Positions 1 to 9,000 of a stretch of DNA of 64,000 bases are shown in pieces (position 1 is the stretch's first letter; every line of letters starts with the position of its first letter). This DNA is from Streptomyces sp. NBC_00271 (GTDB lineage: Bacteria; Actinomycetota; Actinomycetes; Streptomycetales; Streptomycetaceae). The position numbers were made by a program, and so were the translations under genes. Under the pieces are notes generated by a model. That model did no database searches, was not told the origin of the DNA, and saw nothing but the letters and a program-made list of their open reading frames with translations. The DNA lies in the NCBI RefSeq assembly GCF_036178845.1, contig NZ_CP108070.1:7316001-7380000 (forward strand), read 5' to 3'.

Positions 1-309
1 TGCACCGACCTGGAGCGCATGCCGGTGGAGGACACCACCGTGGAGTGGCCCGAGCAGCTCTCGCCGTCCGTCACCGTGGCCAGACTGCGGCTGCCGCAGC
101 AGGACATCTCCGGCCCGGAAAACCTGGAGAAGATGGACTCACTGTCCTTCACGCCCTGGCGGGTCACCGCCGAGCACGCCCCCCTGGGCAACATCATGCG
201 GGCCCGCAAGGAGGTTTACCGGCGATCCTCCATCGAGCGCCACAAGCTCAACCAGCAGCCGCGCACCGAGCCCCGCAGCGCCGACGAGGTACTCGGCCCG
301 GTCCGATGA
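1..309 (+). CDS. Catalase-like heme protein, C-terminal part (5' end outside window)
   Basis: This is an open frame entering from the left edge and ending at TGA 307-309, about 102 residues. The segment with VEWPEQLSPSVTVARL, QQD and then GNIMRARKEVYRRSS resembles the C-terminal end of catalase-related heme proteins, in which a conserved 'G-x-I-x-R-A-R-x-x-x-Y' stretch closes the fold. The heme pocket and catalytic His/Asn would lie upstream and cannot be seen, so activity cannot be judged. A strong hairpin follows 45 nt after the stop. The family assignment is moderately sure; a catalase-fold protein with another peroxide-related role is equally possible. Confidence 0.6.
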   Translation, partial: CTDLERMPVEDTTVEWPEQLSPSVTVARLRLPQQDISGPENLEKMDSLSFTPWRVTAEHAPLGNIMRARKEVYRRSSIERHKLNQQPRTEPRSADEVLGPVR

Positions 310-353
310 AGCCGACGGTGACGGCGGTGAGGCGGACGAAAAGACCCGGGCGT

Positions 354-386
354 GACGATGCCCCCGGCGCGGCCGGGGGCATCGTC
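354..386. terminator. Bidirectional hairpin terminator between catalase-like gene and greA
   Basis: A perfect 15-bp inverted repeat (GACGATGCCCCCGGC / GCCGGGGGCATCGTC) has a 3-nt loop. It lies between two convergent genes, 45 nt after the left stop and 28 nt from the right one. There is no clear U-run, which is usual for actinobacterial hairpin terminators. Confidence 0.8.
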
Positions 387-414
387 ATGGTGGTATGCGG
401 TGGTCGGTCCCGGC

Positions 415-912
415 TCAGCCCTTGTAGGGCTCGGCCTTGAGGATCTTCACCGAGGCGAGCTTGCCGTTGGGCAGCTCGTACTGGGCGTCCTCGCCGATCT
501 TCTTGCCGTTCACGCCGGAGCCCAGGGGGGACTGGGGCGAGTAGGTCTCGATGTCGGCGCTGGCGTACTCGCGCGAGGCGAGCAGGAAGTCCAGCGTGTC
601 GTCCTCGTCGCCGTCGAAGGCGATGGTGACGACCATGCCGGGGGCGACCATGCCGTCCGCCGCGGGGGCCTCGCCCACCTTGGCGTTCTCCAGGAGCTGG
701 GTCAGCTGGCGCACACGGAGCTCCTGCTTGCCCTGCTCTTCCTTGGCCGCGTGGTACCCGCCGTTCTCGCGCAGGTCGCCCTCCTCGCGCGCGGCCGCGA
801 TCTTGGCGGCGATCTCCGTGCGCGCAGGACCAGACAGGTAGTCCAGCTCGGCCCTGAGCTGGTTGTACGCCTCCTGGGTCAGCCAGGTGACGTTCTCGCT
901 GGTCTGGGTCAC
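415..912 (-). CDS. greA: Transcription elongation factor GreA
   Basis: The 165-residue protein has the GreA layout: an N-terminal antiparallel coiled coil (about residues 5-80, with LTQEAYNQLRAEL and AREEGDLRENGGYHAAKE containing the acidic tip) and a C-terminal FKBP-like domain (about 85-165, with SPLGSGVNGKKIGED and a final YEL..VKIL strand). GreA enters the secondary channel of RNA polymerase and stimulates cleavage of backtracked transcripts. The GTG start at 912 was chosen because GAGGAG lies 7 nt upstream; a longer in-frame extension to 942 has no such site. The gene appears to be transcribed alone. Confidence 0.95.
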   Translation of the reverse strand: MTQTSENVTWLTQEAYNQLRAELDYLSGPARTEIAAKIAAAREEGDLRENGGYHAAKEEQGKQELRVRQLTQLLENAKVGEAPAADGMVAPGMVVTIAFDGDEDDTLDFLLASREYASADIETYSPQSPLGSGVNGKKIGEDAQYELPNGKLASVKILKAEPYKG

Positions 913-1121
913 AGGTGCTCCTCGTAGGTACTGGGAATACAAAGCATCGCCCTACCCAGAAGAATGTGCTTTCACGGGTGGGCGAAACCACGAGCCTAAC
1001 AATTCCCGGGCAGAAGGGGGAGGACATAAGACATCAGAATTACGTCAACGCAGGTCAGCGCGTAGGTGCCACGGGCGATGCCGGAGGCGGCGAGCGGTGC
1101 AGGGGGGTGCAGCGGGTGGTG

Positions 1122-1523
1122 TCAGTCGGCGTGGCAGCCGAGCAGCTCCGCCGTGCCGCCGCGGGAGGTGGTACGGAGCGTGACGACCTTGTCGATACGG
1201 GAGGAGTCCTGGTCGAAACGGAAGTCCGCGCGCCCCACCTCGCTGCCGTCGTCGGCCTGCGAGCGCAGCGTGCAGTAGCCGTGGGCGTTCGCGTCCTTGC
1301 GCACTTCCAGGTGCACCTCGACCGCGTTGTCCGAGACGGCCTTGAAGGTGATCACCTCACCGCTGATCTTGTTCGAGAAGACATAGTAGTACGCGAACCA
1401 GCCCATCAGGGCGAGCAGGGCCACGCCCAGCACACTGCCGATGACCTTGAGTTTCCGGTCCGCGCGCTCGTCCTCGGAGCGGCCGTACCGGCCCTCGGGC
1501 AGCTGTGTGCTCGCCGTGCTCAT
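1122..1523 (-). CDS. DUF4307 single-pass membrane protein
   Basis: This 133-residue protein has a short charged N-terminus (EDERADRKLKVIG), one membrane helix (about residues 28-50, GVALLALMGWFAYYYVF) and an exported beta-rich domain ending in a GYCTLR..LLGCHAD part with two cysteines that could pair. This layout, and its position divergent from mca, match the actinobacterial DUF4307 family, whose function is unknown. The ATG at 1523 follows GAGAGGA. The 138 bp between it and the mca start must hold both promoters. Confidence 0.85.
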   Translation of the reverse strand: MSTASTQLPEGRYGRSEDERADRKLKVIGSVLGVALLALMGWFAYYYVFSNKISGEVITFKAVSDNAVEVHLEVRKDANAHGYCTLRSQADDGSEVGRADFRFDQDSSRIDKVVTLRTTSRGGTAELLGCHAD

Positions 1524-1661
1524 GATCGTCCTCTCGGGGACGGGGTCCCGGAATTATTCGTCCCCCGATTCCGTCACTATAGAAGCCGCCCATGACGCCG
1601 AAACACGCCGGGCGCCGACTTGCCGACTGGCCTCACCGGCCGACTTACTGAGGATCGAGTC

Positions 1662-2543
1662 TTGACTGACCAGCTGCGACTGATGGCCGTGCACGCCCAC
1701 CCCGACGACGAGTCGAGCAAGGGCGCGGCCACCATGGCGAAGTACGTGTCCGAGGGGGTGGACGTGCTGGTCGTGACCTGCACGGGCGGGGAGCGCGGCT
1801 CCATCCTCAACCCGAAGCTCCAGGGCGACCAGTACATCGAGGAGCACATCCACGAGGTACGCAAGAAGGAGATGGACGAGGCCCGCGAGATCCTCGGCAT
1901 CAAGCAGGAGTGGCTCGGATTCGTGGACTCCGGCCTTCCGGAGGGTGACCCGCTGCCGCCGCTCCCCGAGGGCTGCTTCGCGCTCGAGGACGTGGACAAG
2001 GCGGCCGGAGAGCTGGTCAGGCAGATCCGCTCGTTCCGTCCGCAGGTGATCACCACGTACGACGAGAACGGTGGTTATCCGCACCCCGACCACATCATGA
2101 CCCACAAGATCTCGATGGTGGCGTTCGAGGGGGCGACGGACACCGAGAAGTACCCGGAATCCGAGTACGGCCCGGCGTTCCAGCCGCAGAAGCTCTACTA
2201 CAACCAGGGCTTCAACCGCCCGAGGACCGAGGCATTGCACAGCGCCCTCCTTGAGCGCGGTCTGGAGTCGCCGTACGGGGACTGGCTGAAGCGGTGGAGC
2301 GAGTTCGAGCGCACCGAGCGCACGCTGACCACGCACGTGCCGTGCGCGGACTTCTTCGAGATCCGTGACAAGGCGCTGATCGCGCACGCCACGCAGATCG
2401 ACCCCGACGGCGGCTGGTTCAAGGTCCCGATGGAGATCCAGAAGGAGGTCTGGCCGACCGAGGAGTACGAGCTCGCCACCTCTCTGGTCGACACTTCCCT
2501 CCCCGAGGACGACCTCTTCGCGGGCATCCGCGACAATGCCTGA
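1662..2543 (+). CDS. mca: Mycothiol S-conjugate amidase
   Basis: Mca cleaves mycothiol S-conjugates to a mercapturic acid and GlcN-inositol, the cytoplasmic detoxification step of actinobacteria. The protein is LmbE/PIG-L-like, 293 residues from the TTG start. HAHPDDE (residues 11-17; zinc ligands H13 and D16) and the second-half HPDH (141-144; H144) supply the zinc site, and D15 is the likely general base. The full-length match over TGGERGSILNPKLQGD and the C-terminal region separates it from the deacetylase MshB. The TTG at 1662, preceded by GAGGA, gives the usual N-terminus; an in-frame extension to 1620 is unlikely. The next gene overlaps its end by 8 nt. Confidence 0.93.
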   Translation: MTDQLRLMAVHAHPDDESSKGAATMAKYVSEGVDVLVVTCTGGERGSILNPKLQGDQYIEEHIHEVRKKEMDEAREILGIKQEWLGFVDSGLPEGDPLPPLPEGCFALEDVDKAAGELVRQIRSFRPQVITTYDENGGYPHPDHIMTHKISMVAFEGATDTEKYPESEYGPAFQPQKLYYNQGFNRPRTEALHSALLERGLESPYGDWLKRWSEFERTERTLTTHVPCADFFEIRDKALIAHATQIDPDGGWFKVPMEIQKEVWPTEEYELATSLVDTSLPEDDLFAGIRDNA

Positions 2544-2811
2544 TATGAGCGCAAGCCTGGCACTGACGCACCTCGTTCCCCTCGCCAAGGAGGTCGACGA
2601 GAACAAGGTCACCCCCGGCGTCCTCGGTTTCATCGTCTTCGCGGCGTTGGCCCTGGCGGTGTGGGGCCTGATGAAGTCCATGAACCGGCACATGGGGAAG
2701 GTCACCTTCGAGGAAGACCCGGAGAAGCCCGGGAAGGGCGCCGCGGCCTCCGGCAAGGGGAGCGGCTCCGGTGCCGGTCCCGGCGGGAAGGCCTCGCCCG
2801 CGAAGGGCTGA
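2536..2811 (+). CDS. Small single-pass membrane protein downstream of mca
   Basis: The protein is 91 residues, with one hydrophobic helix (about 28-46, GVLGFIVFAALALAVWGLM) followed by a basic stop and a disordered Gly/Ser/Lys/Pro tail. The start lies inside the last codons of mca (8-nt overlap), so translation is probably coupled. No catalytic motif is visible. A membrane protein of this form next to mca is common in Streptomyces, but the role is unknown. Confidence 0.8.
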   Translation: MPDMSASLALTHLVPLAKEVDENKVTPGVLGFIVFAALALAVWGLMKSMNRHMGKVTFEEDPEKPGKGAAASGKGSGSGAGPGGKASPAKG

Positions 2812-2818
2812 GCCTGGT

Positions 2819-2854
2819 GTGCGGACTCCGGCCACGGGTGGCCGGAGTGCGCAC
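2819..2854. terminator. Bidirectional hairpin terminator
   Basis: The inner 11-bp stem ACTCCGGCCAC/GTGGCCGGAGT is extended by five more pairs after one G-G mismatch. It lies between the stop at 2811 and the convergent stop at 2923. Confidence 0.7.
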
Positions 2855-2922
2855 CCTCACCCTCGGCACCGTCCTCTCGTACGAAGGGGTCCGTCCGTAC
2901 GCGGGGGCGGCCGTCGGCGCGG

Positions 2923-4233
2923 TCATACCGTGGCCCGCTCCAGCCTGTTGTCCATGCCGCACTGCAGGGCGTACGCGAGGCCGAGCGGGTTGCTCCACGC
3001 GTCGGCGAAGTGCCGGGCGAGCCCGTGGACGATCTCGCCCGCGGTCTCCCGGCCGCCGAGATAGCGGGTGACGTACGCGTGGGCGTACTCGGCGGCGAAC
3101 AGCTGCGGCATCTCGATCTGCGGCCCCAGCACCCCGCCCGCGCCCGCCTCGATGAGCGCGCCGCCCAGGCGGGCCGGCTCGGCGGTGGCGGGCAGCCCGG
3201 CGTAACCGGCGTTGAGGAACACCAAGGGGCGCTGCGCGAGCGGGGGGTCGGCGGGGCCGCGCTCGGCGAGGACCGCGGGGACGTCGATGTCCTTGCCGTC
3301 GCTCAGCCGAAGGACGAACAGCGGGGCGCTGTCGTCGGCGACGGGTCTGAAGTGCCCGTGGCACCAGAAGTACATCAGCTGCTCGTCGAGCCCGCCGCAG
3401 CGCAGGGCGCGCAGCAGTTCGTCGCGCAGGGCGCGTTCGACGCGGACGGTGCCGGTGGCGAGGGCGCTTTCGACCTCGGCGGCCCGGGTGACGCCCTGCG
3501 GGTCGAGGCCCTTGTCGTGATTCAGGCTCACCACCGGTGACAAGGGCGGCGGCGGGGCGTCGTGCTCGTCGTCGGCGGGGACCGGGAAGCGCGGGTGGTG
3601 ACCGCCGGTCTGCTCGATCTGGTGCCGGTAGCCGAGGAAACGGCGGAAGGCGTCGCCGCCGGGGCCGCCGGGCCCGTGCGCGGTGTCCTCGGGCAGCGCG
3701 AGCATCGGCCAGGGCAGGAACAGGTTGGAGTCGACGCGGATGCGCAACGGCTCCTCGCGGCTCAGCGCGTCGGTCAGGATCTCGCCGAAGCGCCGGGTGC
3801 CCCGGCCGCCGTCGCCGAGCAGCTCCCCGTACAGCAGGTGGGAGCCCTGGCGGGCGAGCTCGTCGAGGATCCCGTGCAGTTCCTGCCGGGGTTCGGCGGT
3901 GAGATCCGGGCAGGTGGCGTACGGGAAGTGGGGGCGGCCCCCGACCGGGATCCCGTGCGCGTCGACGGGCTGGAAGTCGACCAGCTCCCGTTTCCACAGC
4001 GCCCGCAGATGCGCTGCGGCGGCGGTGACGGCGGCCGGCTTCACGTTCAGCCTCAGCGCGTGCTCGGTCGCGGACGGGGGCGCGGCCGGGCCGTGCATCC
4101 GGGCCCGGATGTGGTCGTCGGCGTGGGCGTCGAGGGCGAGGACCAGGTCCGGGTGACGCACGGTGGCGGCCGGGCGGCGGGTGAAGCCGCGGCTGGGGTC
4201 CTGGACGACCTGGCTGAGAAGTTCGCGGGCCAT
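2923..4233 (-). CDS. CHAT-like (caspase-fold) protein lacking the catalytic cysteine
   Basis: The 436-residue protein has a C-terminal half that reads as a CHAT domain: the strand LMYFWCHGHF (287-295, catalytic-type His at 292 or 294), LVFLNAGYAG (337-346), and then GGALIEAGAGGVLGP and a long EYAHAYVTRYLGG region. In active CHAT proteases the second motif is 'NACxS'; here the cysteine position is G343, so proteolysis is unlikely. The N-terminal half (1-160) is helical with no known motif. The start at 4233 gives a normal distance to the upstream gene, which ends at 4239, so the two are surely co-transcribed. It is the last gene of a three-gene module with NB-ARC and TPR proteins. A scaffold or sensor role is inferred. 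Confidence 0.75.
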   Translation of the reverse strand: MARELLSQVVQDPSRGFTRRPAATVRHPDLVLALDAHADDHIRARMHGPAAPPSATEHALRLNVKPAAVTAAAAHLRALWKRELVDFQPVDAHGIPVGGRPHFPYATCPDLTAEPRQELHGILDELARQGSHLLYGELLGDGGRGTRRFGEILTDALSREEPLRIRVDSNLFLPWPMLALPEDTAHGPGGPGGDAFRRFLGYRHQIEQTGGHHPRFPVPADDEHDAPPPPLSPVVSLNHDKGLDPQGVTRAAEVESALATGTVRVERALRDELLRALRCGGLDEQLMYFWCHGHFRPVADDSAPLFVLRLSDGKDIDVPAVLAERGPADPPLAQRPLVFLNAGYAGLPATAEPARLGGALIEAGAGGVLGPQIEMPQLFAAEYAHAYVTRYLGGRETAGEIVHGLARHFADAWSNPLGLAYALQCGMDNRLERATV

Positions 4234-4238
4234 CGGGC

Positions 4239-5978
4239 TCAGGCCCTCCGCGCGGACGGGCGGGGCGCGGGCGCGGTGGGCCGGCGCGGCCCCGGATCGG
4301 AGGGGACGACGTCGATCTCGGCCTCGACCTGCTGGAGGACGGTCCCGGTGGCGGGGTCCTCGACGGTGAAACGCAGCCGGTGCGAGCCGGGGCGGTGCGG
4401 GGTGAAGCGGAACTCCGCCCCGTCGGTGGGGACGCCGTGTGCGGGGTGGATCTCCGCGTGGCCGAGGGAGGTCGCGCGGGCCGTGAGCGGGGGGAGCGGA
4501 GCGGTGGACCACGGGTGCCCGGGCCCGGGTACGACTTCGAGGGCGATACGGGCGGGCACGTCCGGGACGGGTGCGTCGTCGAGCAGGGTCAGCCGGACGT
4601 GGGCCCGGGAGTCGTCGGGCCGGTCGCGGTCACCGGGGCGTGGGAAGCCGGGACGCGGTTCGGGCTGGGTGTCGCGGGCGGCGCGCGGGATCACCGGTTC
4701 GCCGGCGTCGGTCCACCCGAGCGTGTCCAGCAGGGCGGTGGGGTAGCGGCAGGCCAGTTCGTACGGCGGCTCGCCGCCCGGGGACGGTCCGGCTTCGGCG
4801 AGGTCCACCCAGGCCTCGCCCGCCTCGTCGCCGATCCCATGGAACACATGGCGGATCTCGGCCGCCCACTCGCCGTTCAGGAAGCGGTGGGCGGGGGAGC
4901 GGAGCGCGTACTCGAGCATGGTCCAGGCCCGCCCGTGCGGGCAGTCCGCCTCTTCGAAGAGCGCCAAGGCCCCCTCGAACAGCCGGTCAGCCTCGCGCCG
5001 GCGCTCGTCGGTCCTGTCCGTCCTGTCCGTCCCGTCCGTACGGGCCAGGGTCAGCGCGTGGTGGTGCAGTGTCCATGCCGTCCCGAGCCGGTCGGAGACC
5101 TCATGGAAGCGGCCCTGGACGCTCGCGAACTCCTCCTGCCAGGGAAAGCCGGGCTCGTCCGCCCGTGCCACGGTCCACCACAGGTGCGCCCACGCGGCGC
5201 CGCGCCGGTCACCCGCGCGCTCGTGCAGCCGACGCGCCTCGGCGAGGGCGTCCGGGTCCGGGGAGCCCGACCGTGTGGCCAGCCGCGCGAGTTCGACGGC
5301 CGCCCACGCCTCGCCCGGTGCCTCACCGACCGCCCGGAACGTCTCCCGCGCGGCCTGCAGCAGCCTTCGCGCGTCCTCGGGCCGGCCGCGTAATCGGCAC
5401 ATCCGCCCGTACAGGAAGACCGCCCACGCCTCGCCGCGCCGGTCGCCCGCGACCTGGTGAGCCTCCACGGCCCGCCTCAGCAGCGGTCCGGCCGCGCGCG
5501 GATCACCCCGGTCGCAGTGGACGGCGGCCCGGGCGAGCAGCGCCCAGCCGTCGGCGCACCGGTCGGAGGAGAGGGCGGCGGCGTCCTCCCGCGCGTCCGT
5601 CGAGCCCACCAGGAGGAAGGACTGCGACCCGGCGAAGGCGCTGATCAGCTCGGCGAGAAGGGACCCGTCCGCCGTCCCCGCGGGGACTCCGTCCACCACC
5701 ACGACGCAGGGATCTACGGCCAACACGCTCCGGCAGGCCTCGACGACCGTGTCCGCCGCCTCGCCCGACGTCCGCCCGGCCTCCCCCGACCGCTCCCCGG
5801 CGTCAGCCACCCGAAAGCGGTACACCGGAAGTCCCGCCTCGTCCGCGGCCTCTCGTGCCACCGCGTCGAGAAACGCGGACCGGTCCGAGTCGGGCGCGCC
5901 GCTCACCACCAGGAGCTGTCTGGTCTCCAACTCCCGCCGCGCCGCGGCAAGGTCGCGTGTGCGCCCGACGAACGACAC
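4239..5978 (-). CDS. TPR protein with degenerate N-terminal P-loop domain
   Basis: This is 579 residues from a GTG start (GAGGGGG a few nt upstream). The N-terminus (VSFVGRTRDLAAARRELE) matches the beginning of STAND/AAA-type NTPase domains. The Walker A equivalent is GAPDSDRS (27-34) and lacks the Gly-Lys-Ser/Thr; a Walker B-like strand CVVVVDGV is at 91-98. The domain is short, about 130 residues. Helical repeats of TPR type follow (about 145-390), several ending in GDRRGEAWA/GEAWAA signatures shared with the upstream protein. The C-terminal 100 residues look like a beta-sandwich (HRLRFTVEDPATGTVLQQ). It lies 35 nt after the NB-ARC gene and 5 nt before the CHAT-like gene. It is probably an adaptor between the two. 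Confidence 0.72.
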   Translation of the reverse strand: MSFVGRTRDLAAARRELETRQLLVVSGAPDSDRSAFLDAVAREAADEAGLPVYRFRVADAGERSGEAGRTSGEAADTVVEACRSVLAVDPCVVVVDGVPAGTADGSLLAELISAFAGSQSFLLVGSTDAREDAAALSSDRCADGWALLARAAVHCDRGDPRAAGPLLRRAVEAHQVAGDRRGEAWAVFLYGRMCRLRGRPEDARRLLQAARETFRAVGEAPGEAWAAVELARLATRSGSPDPDALAEARRLHERAGDRRGAAWAHLWWTVARADEPGFPWQEEFASVQGRFHEVSDRLGTAWTLHHHALTLARTDGTDRTDRTDERRREADRLFEGALALFEEADCPHGRAWTMLEYALRSPAHRFLNGEWAAEIRHVFHGIGDEAGEAWVDLAEAGPSPGGEPPYELACRYPTALLDTLGWTDAGEPVIPRAARDTQPEPRPGFPRPGDRDRPDDSRAHVRLTLLDDAPVPDVPARIALEVVPGPGHPWSTAPLPPLTARATSLGHAEIHPAHGVPTDGAEFRFTPHRPGSHRLRFTVEDPATGTVLQQVEAEIDVVPSDPGPRRPTAPAPRPSARRA

Positions 5979-6013
5979 CGAAGTCCCCCTCGTACCCGAA
6001 CATCCCCACCGAA

Positions 6014-9000
6014 CTAGTGCGCCGCGGTCACCGCCACCCCCATGACCTCCCGGGCGTGCCGGTTCGGCACCATTCCCAGGCGCCAAGCCTGCCATCCCGT
6101 GTCCAGGTCGACCCCCCGTTCCAGCAAGAGTTGGTAGGCCTCCACGTAGTCGTCGAGCTTTCCGTCGCGGAGCGGGTGGCCGGTGCGGGAGAGCTGCGCC
6201 AGTTCCTCCTGGGCGACGGCGCTGCCCACTTCGAGGCCGCCCGGAGAGCCGTACGGCAGAAGGGTGCACCTCAGGAACCTGGCCCAGTCCTCGCCGCGCC
6301 GGTCCCCGTACGAGGCGAACAGGCCGGCCGCCTCGTCGCACAGGGCGAGGGCCACCGGCGTACGGGCGTTTCCGGCGTCGACCACCGCCAGCTCCAGGCA
6401 GGTCCACGCCTCGCCGTGGGCCACGCCGATGCGCTGGAAGTCGGCGCGCGCGTCCACCAGGAGCTGGCGGGCGAAGCCCGAGTTGCGCAGGGAGCCGGTC
6501 TGGGCGGCCCGTTGGTCGCGAGTGACGCGCGCCGAGTGGTGGCGGGCGCACGCGAGCCCGTACACGTCCCGCATCCGCGAGAACATCGTGCGGGAGCGTT
6601 CCAGTTCACGGACCGCCTGGTCCAGGTTGCCGGTCTCCTCCAGGGACTGGCCCAGGTAGTAGATCGTCCATGCCTCGCCGCGCGCGTCCTCGTTCTCCCG
6701 GTGCCGGGAGGCCGCCTGGCGCAGGTCCTCGGCCGCGGTGGACGGGTCGCCGTCGACGAGGCGGGCGCGGGCCAGCTGGGTCAGGGCCCAAGCCTCGCCG
6801 CGGGCGTCGCGCGTACGGCCGTACAGGTCGAGGGCGTCACGCAACTCCCGTTCCGCGCGCGGAACGTCGCCCATCCGCAGGCCCAGCTGGCCGAGCTGGA
6901 AGTGGGCCCACGCCTCGCCGTGCACGGACTCGCCCGCGCGGTGCAGGACCAGGGCCTCGGTGAGCAGGTTCAGGGCGAGGGCGAGATGGCCCCGGTCGCG
7001 CTCCACGGCGGCCAGCGCGTGCATCGTCCACGCGCGGTCCGTCGCCAGCTCGGGGGAGGCCTGCAGGTCCATGGCCTCCTGGAGCTTGGCGGCCGCCTCG
7101 GTGAGGTTGCCCTGGTGGTGGAGGGTGATGCCGAGGGAGCCCAGGGCCCGGGCCGCGCCCGCGTTGTGGTGCGCCTCGAAGTAGAGGTTCACCACGGACG
7201 ACAGGGTGGTGTGGGCCTTGTCCAGCTCGCCGAGCTGGCGGGCCGCGATACCGGTGCGCCACTGCACCGAGCGCACCAGCAGGCCCTGGTCGACGGCCTG
7301 CGTCAACTCGCTGATCTCGCCCAGGCGGTAGAGGTCGCCGCGCAGCAGGCAGTAGTCGCACAGGGCGCCGAGGAGGTTCAGTACGGCCGCCTGGTTCACG
7401 CCTTCCGCGTGGCGCAGGGCGGCCGTGATGAAGCTCGACTCGTCGTCCAGCCAGCGCAGGGCCGCGTCGAGGGAGGTGAAGCCGTGCGGCCCGAACTGAT
7501 CCGCCCTGGTCGACGTCTTGCCGTCGACCAGGCGGATCACCGAGTCGGCCAGCTCCGCGTAGTTCACGATCAGGCGCTCCTGGGCCGCCGTCCGCTCGGA
7601 CGGCTCCTCCTCGTCGAGCAGCCGTGCCTGGGCGAAGCCCCGGACGAGGTCGTGCAGCCGGTAGCGGCTGCCGCGGACGTGGTCGATGAGGCCCGCCTGC
7701 GCGAGCGCGGTGAGGTGGCGGGTGGCCTCCTGTTCGTCCGTCGCCAGCAGGGAGGCAGCGGCCGCGGCGCCGAGCGAGGCCCGCCCGGCCAGCGCCAGCC
7801 GGCGCAGCAGGCGCCTCGCGGTGTCGGTCTGGTCGGTGTAGCGCAGCCACAGCACCCGCTCGACCGGCTCCACGGGGCCGTACGCGCCGAGGTCGGAGGC
7901 CAGTTGACGCGGGGTGCGCGGGCCGAGGGAGGAACCCGCGACGCGCAGGGCGAGGGGGAGGCTGCCGCACAGCTCCCGCACCCGGTCGGAGGCTTCGGCG
8001 TCGTACGGGTCCGGCTTCTCCTGCGCCGCCGCGTTCAGCAGTTCCTCGGCGGCCGCCGCGTCCAGGGCGTCGACCGAGAGCTGGTGCACCCAGGCGGGGA
8101 GGTCGGCGGGCAGGTCGAGCGGTTTGCGGGCCGTGACCAGGACCAGGCTGTCCGAGCGCTCGGGGACCAGGGCGCGGACCTGCTCGGCGTCGCTCGCGTC
8201 GTCGAGGACGATCGTGACCGGCAGGCCCGTCAGATGCTGGTGGTACAGCTCGCCGAGGCGTCTGACCTGCTGGTCCTGCGAGGAACTCTCACGGAAGAGG
8301 AGCTGCTCGCGGGGTGCGCCGAGCCGGTTGAGGAGGTGGAGCATGGCGTCGCGGGTGGTGCGGGGCGGCTCCTCGGTGCTGTCGCCGCGCAGGTCCACCA
8401 CGCACGCGCCGCGGAACTGGTCCTTCAGGCTGTGCGCCGCCCGGATCGCGAGGGTGCTGCGGCCCGAGCCGGGGGCGCCGTGCAGGACGACGACGGTCGG
8501 CTTCGTCTCGGTGCTGGCGCGGGCCGCGTGCACCCACTGCGCCACCCGGTTCAGCTCGGTCCGGCGCCCCGTGAACGGGCCGGCCGGCTCGGGAAGCTGA
8601 CCGAACGACTGCTCCAGTACGTTGCGTCTGCGCGCGGCGGCACTCTTGTCCGTGCGCCGCAGCTGGGGCGCACCCTGCTTGGCTCCCGCGGAGGCGTTGA
8701 GCACCCGCTGCTGATCGAGGAAGGGCCGGATGCCCCGTACCTCCAGCGCCGTCAGCCACTGGAGCCGCAACTGCTCGGGGCCGCCCGGCTGGCCCAGGGC
8801 CCCCGCCCGGCGGCTCGCGGCCGGTACGTGCGAGGCCGTCACCTTGAGCACGGTGGTCGCCGCGCCCACCACGGCGACGGTCGCCCCCGCGCCGACGGCC
8901 GCTGCGGCGCCCGTGCCCAGCGCCAGGTCGGCCGCGCAGGCCGCGACGGCGGCAACCACCGCCACCAGCAGAGGAGTTCCGGCGCCCTCCCGGGCGTACC

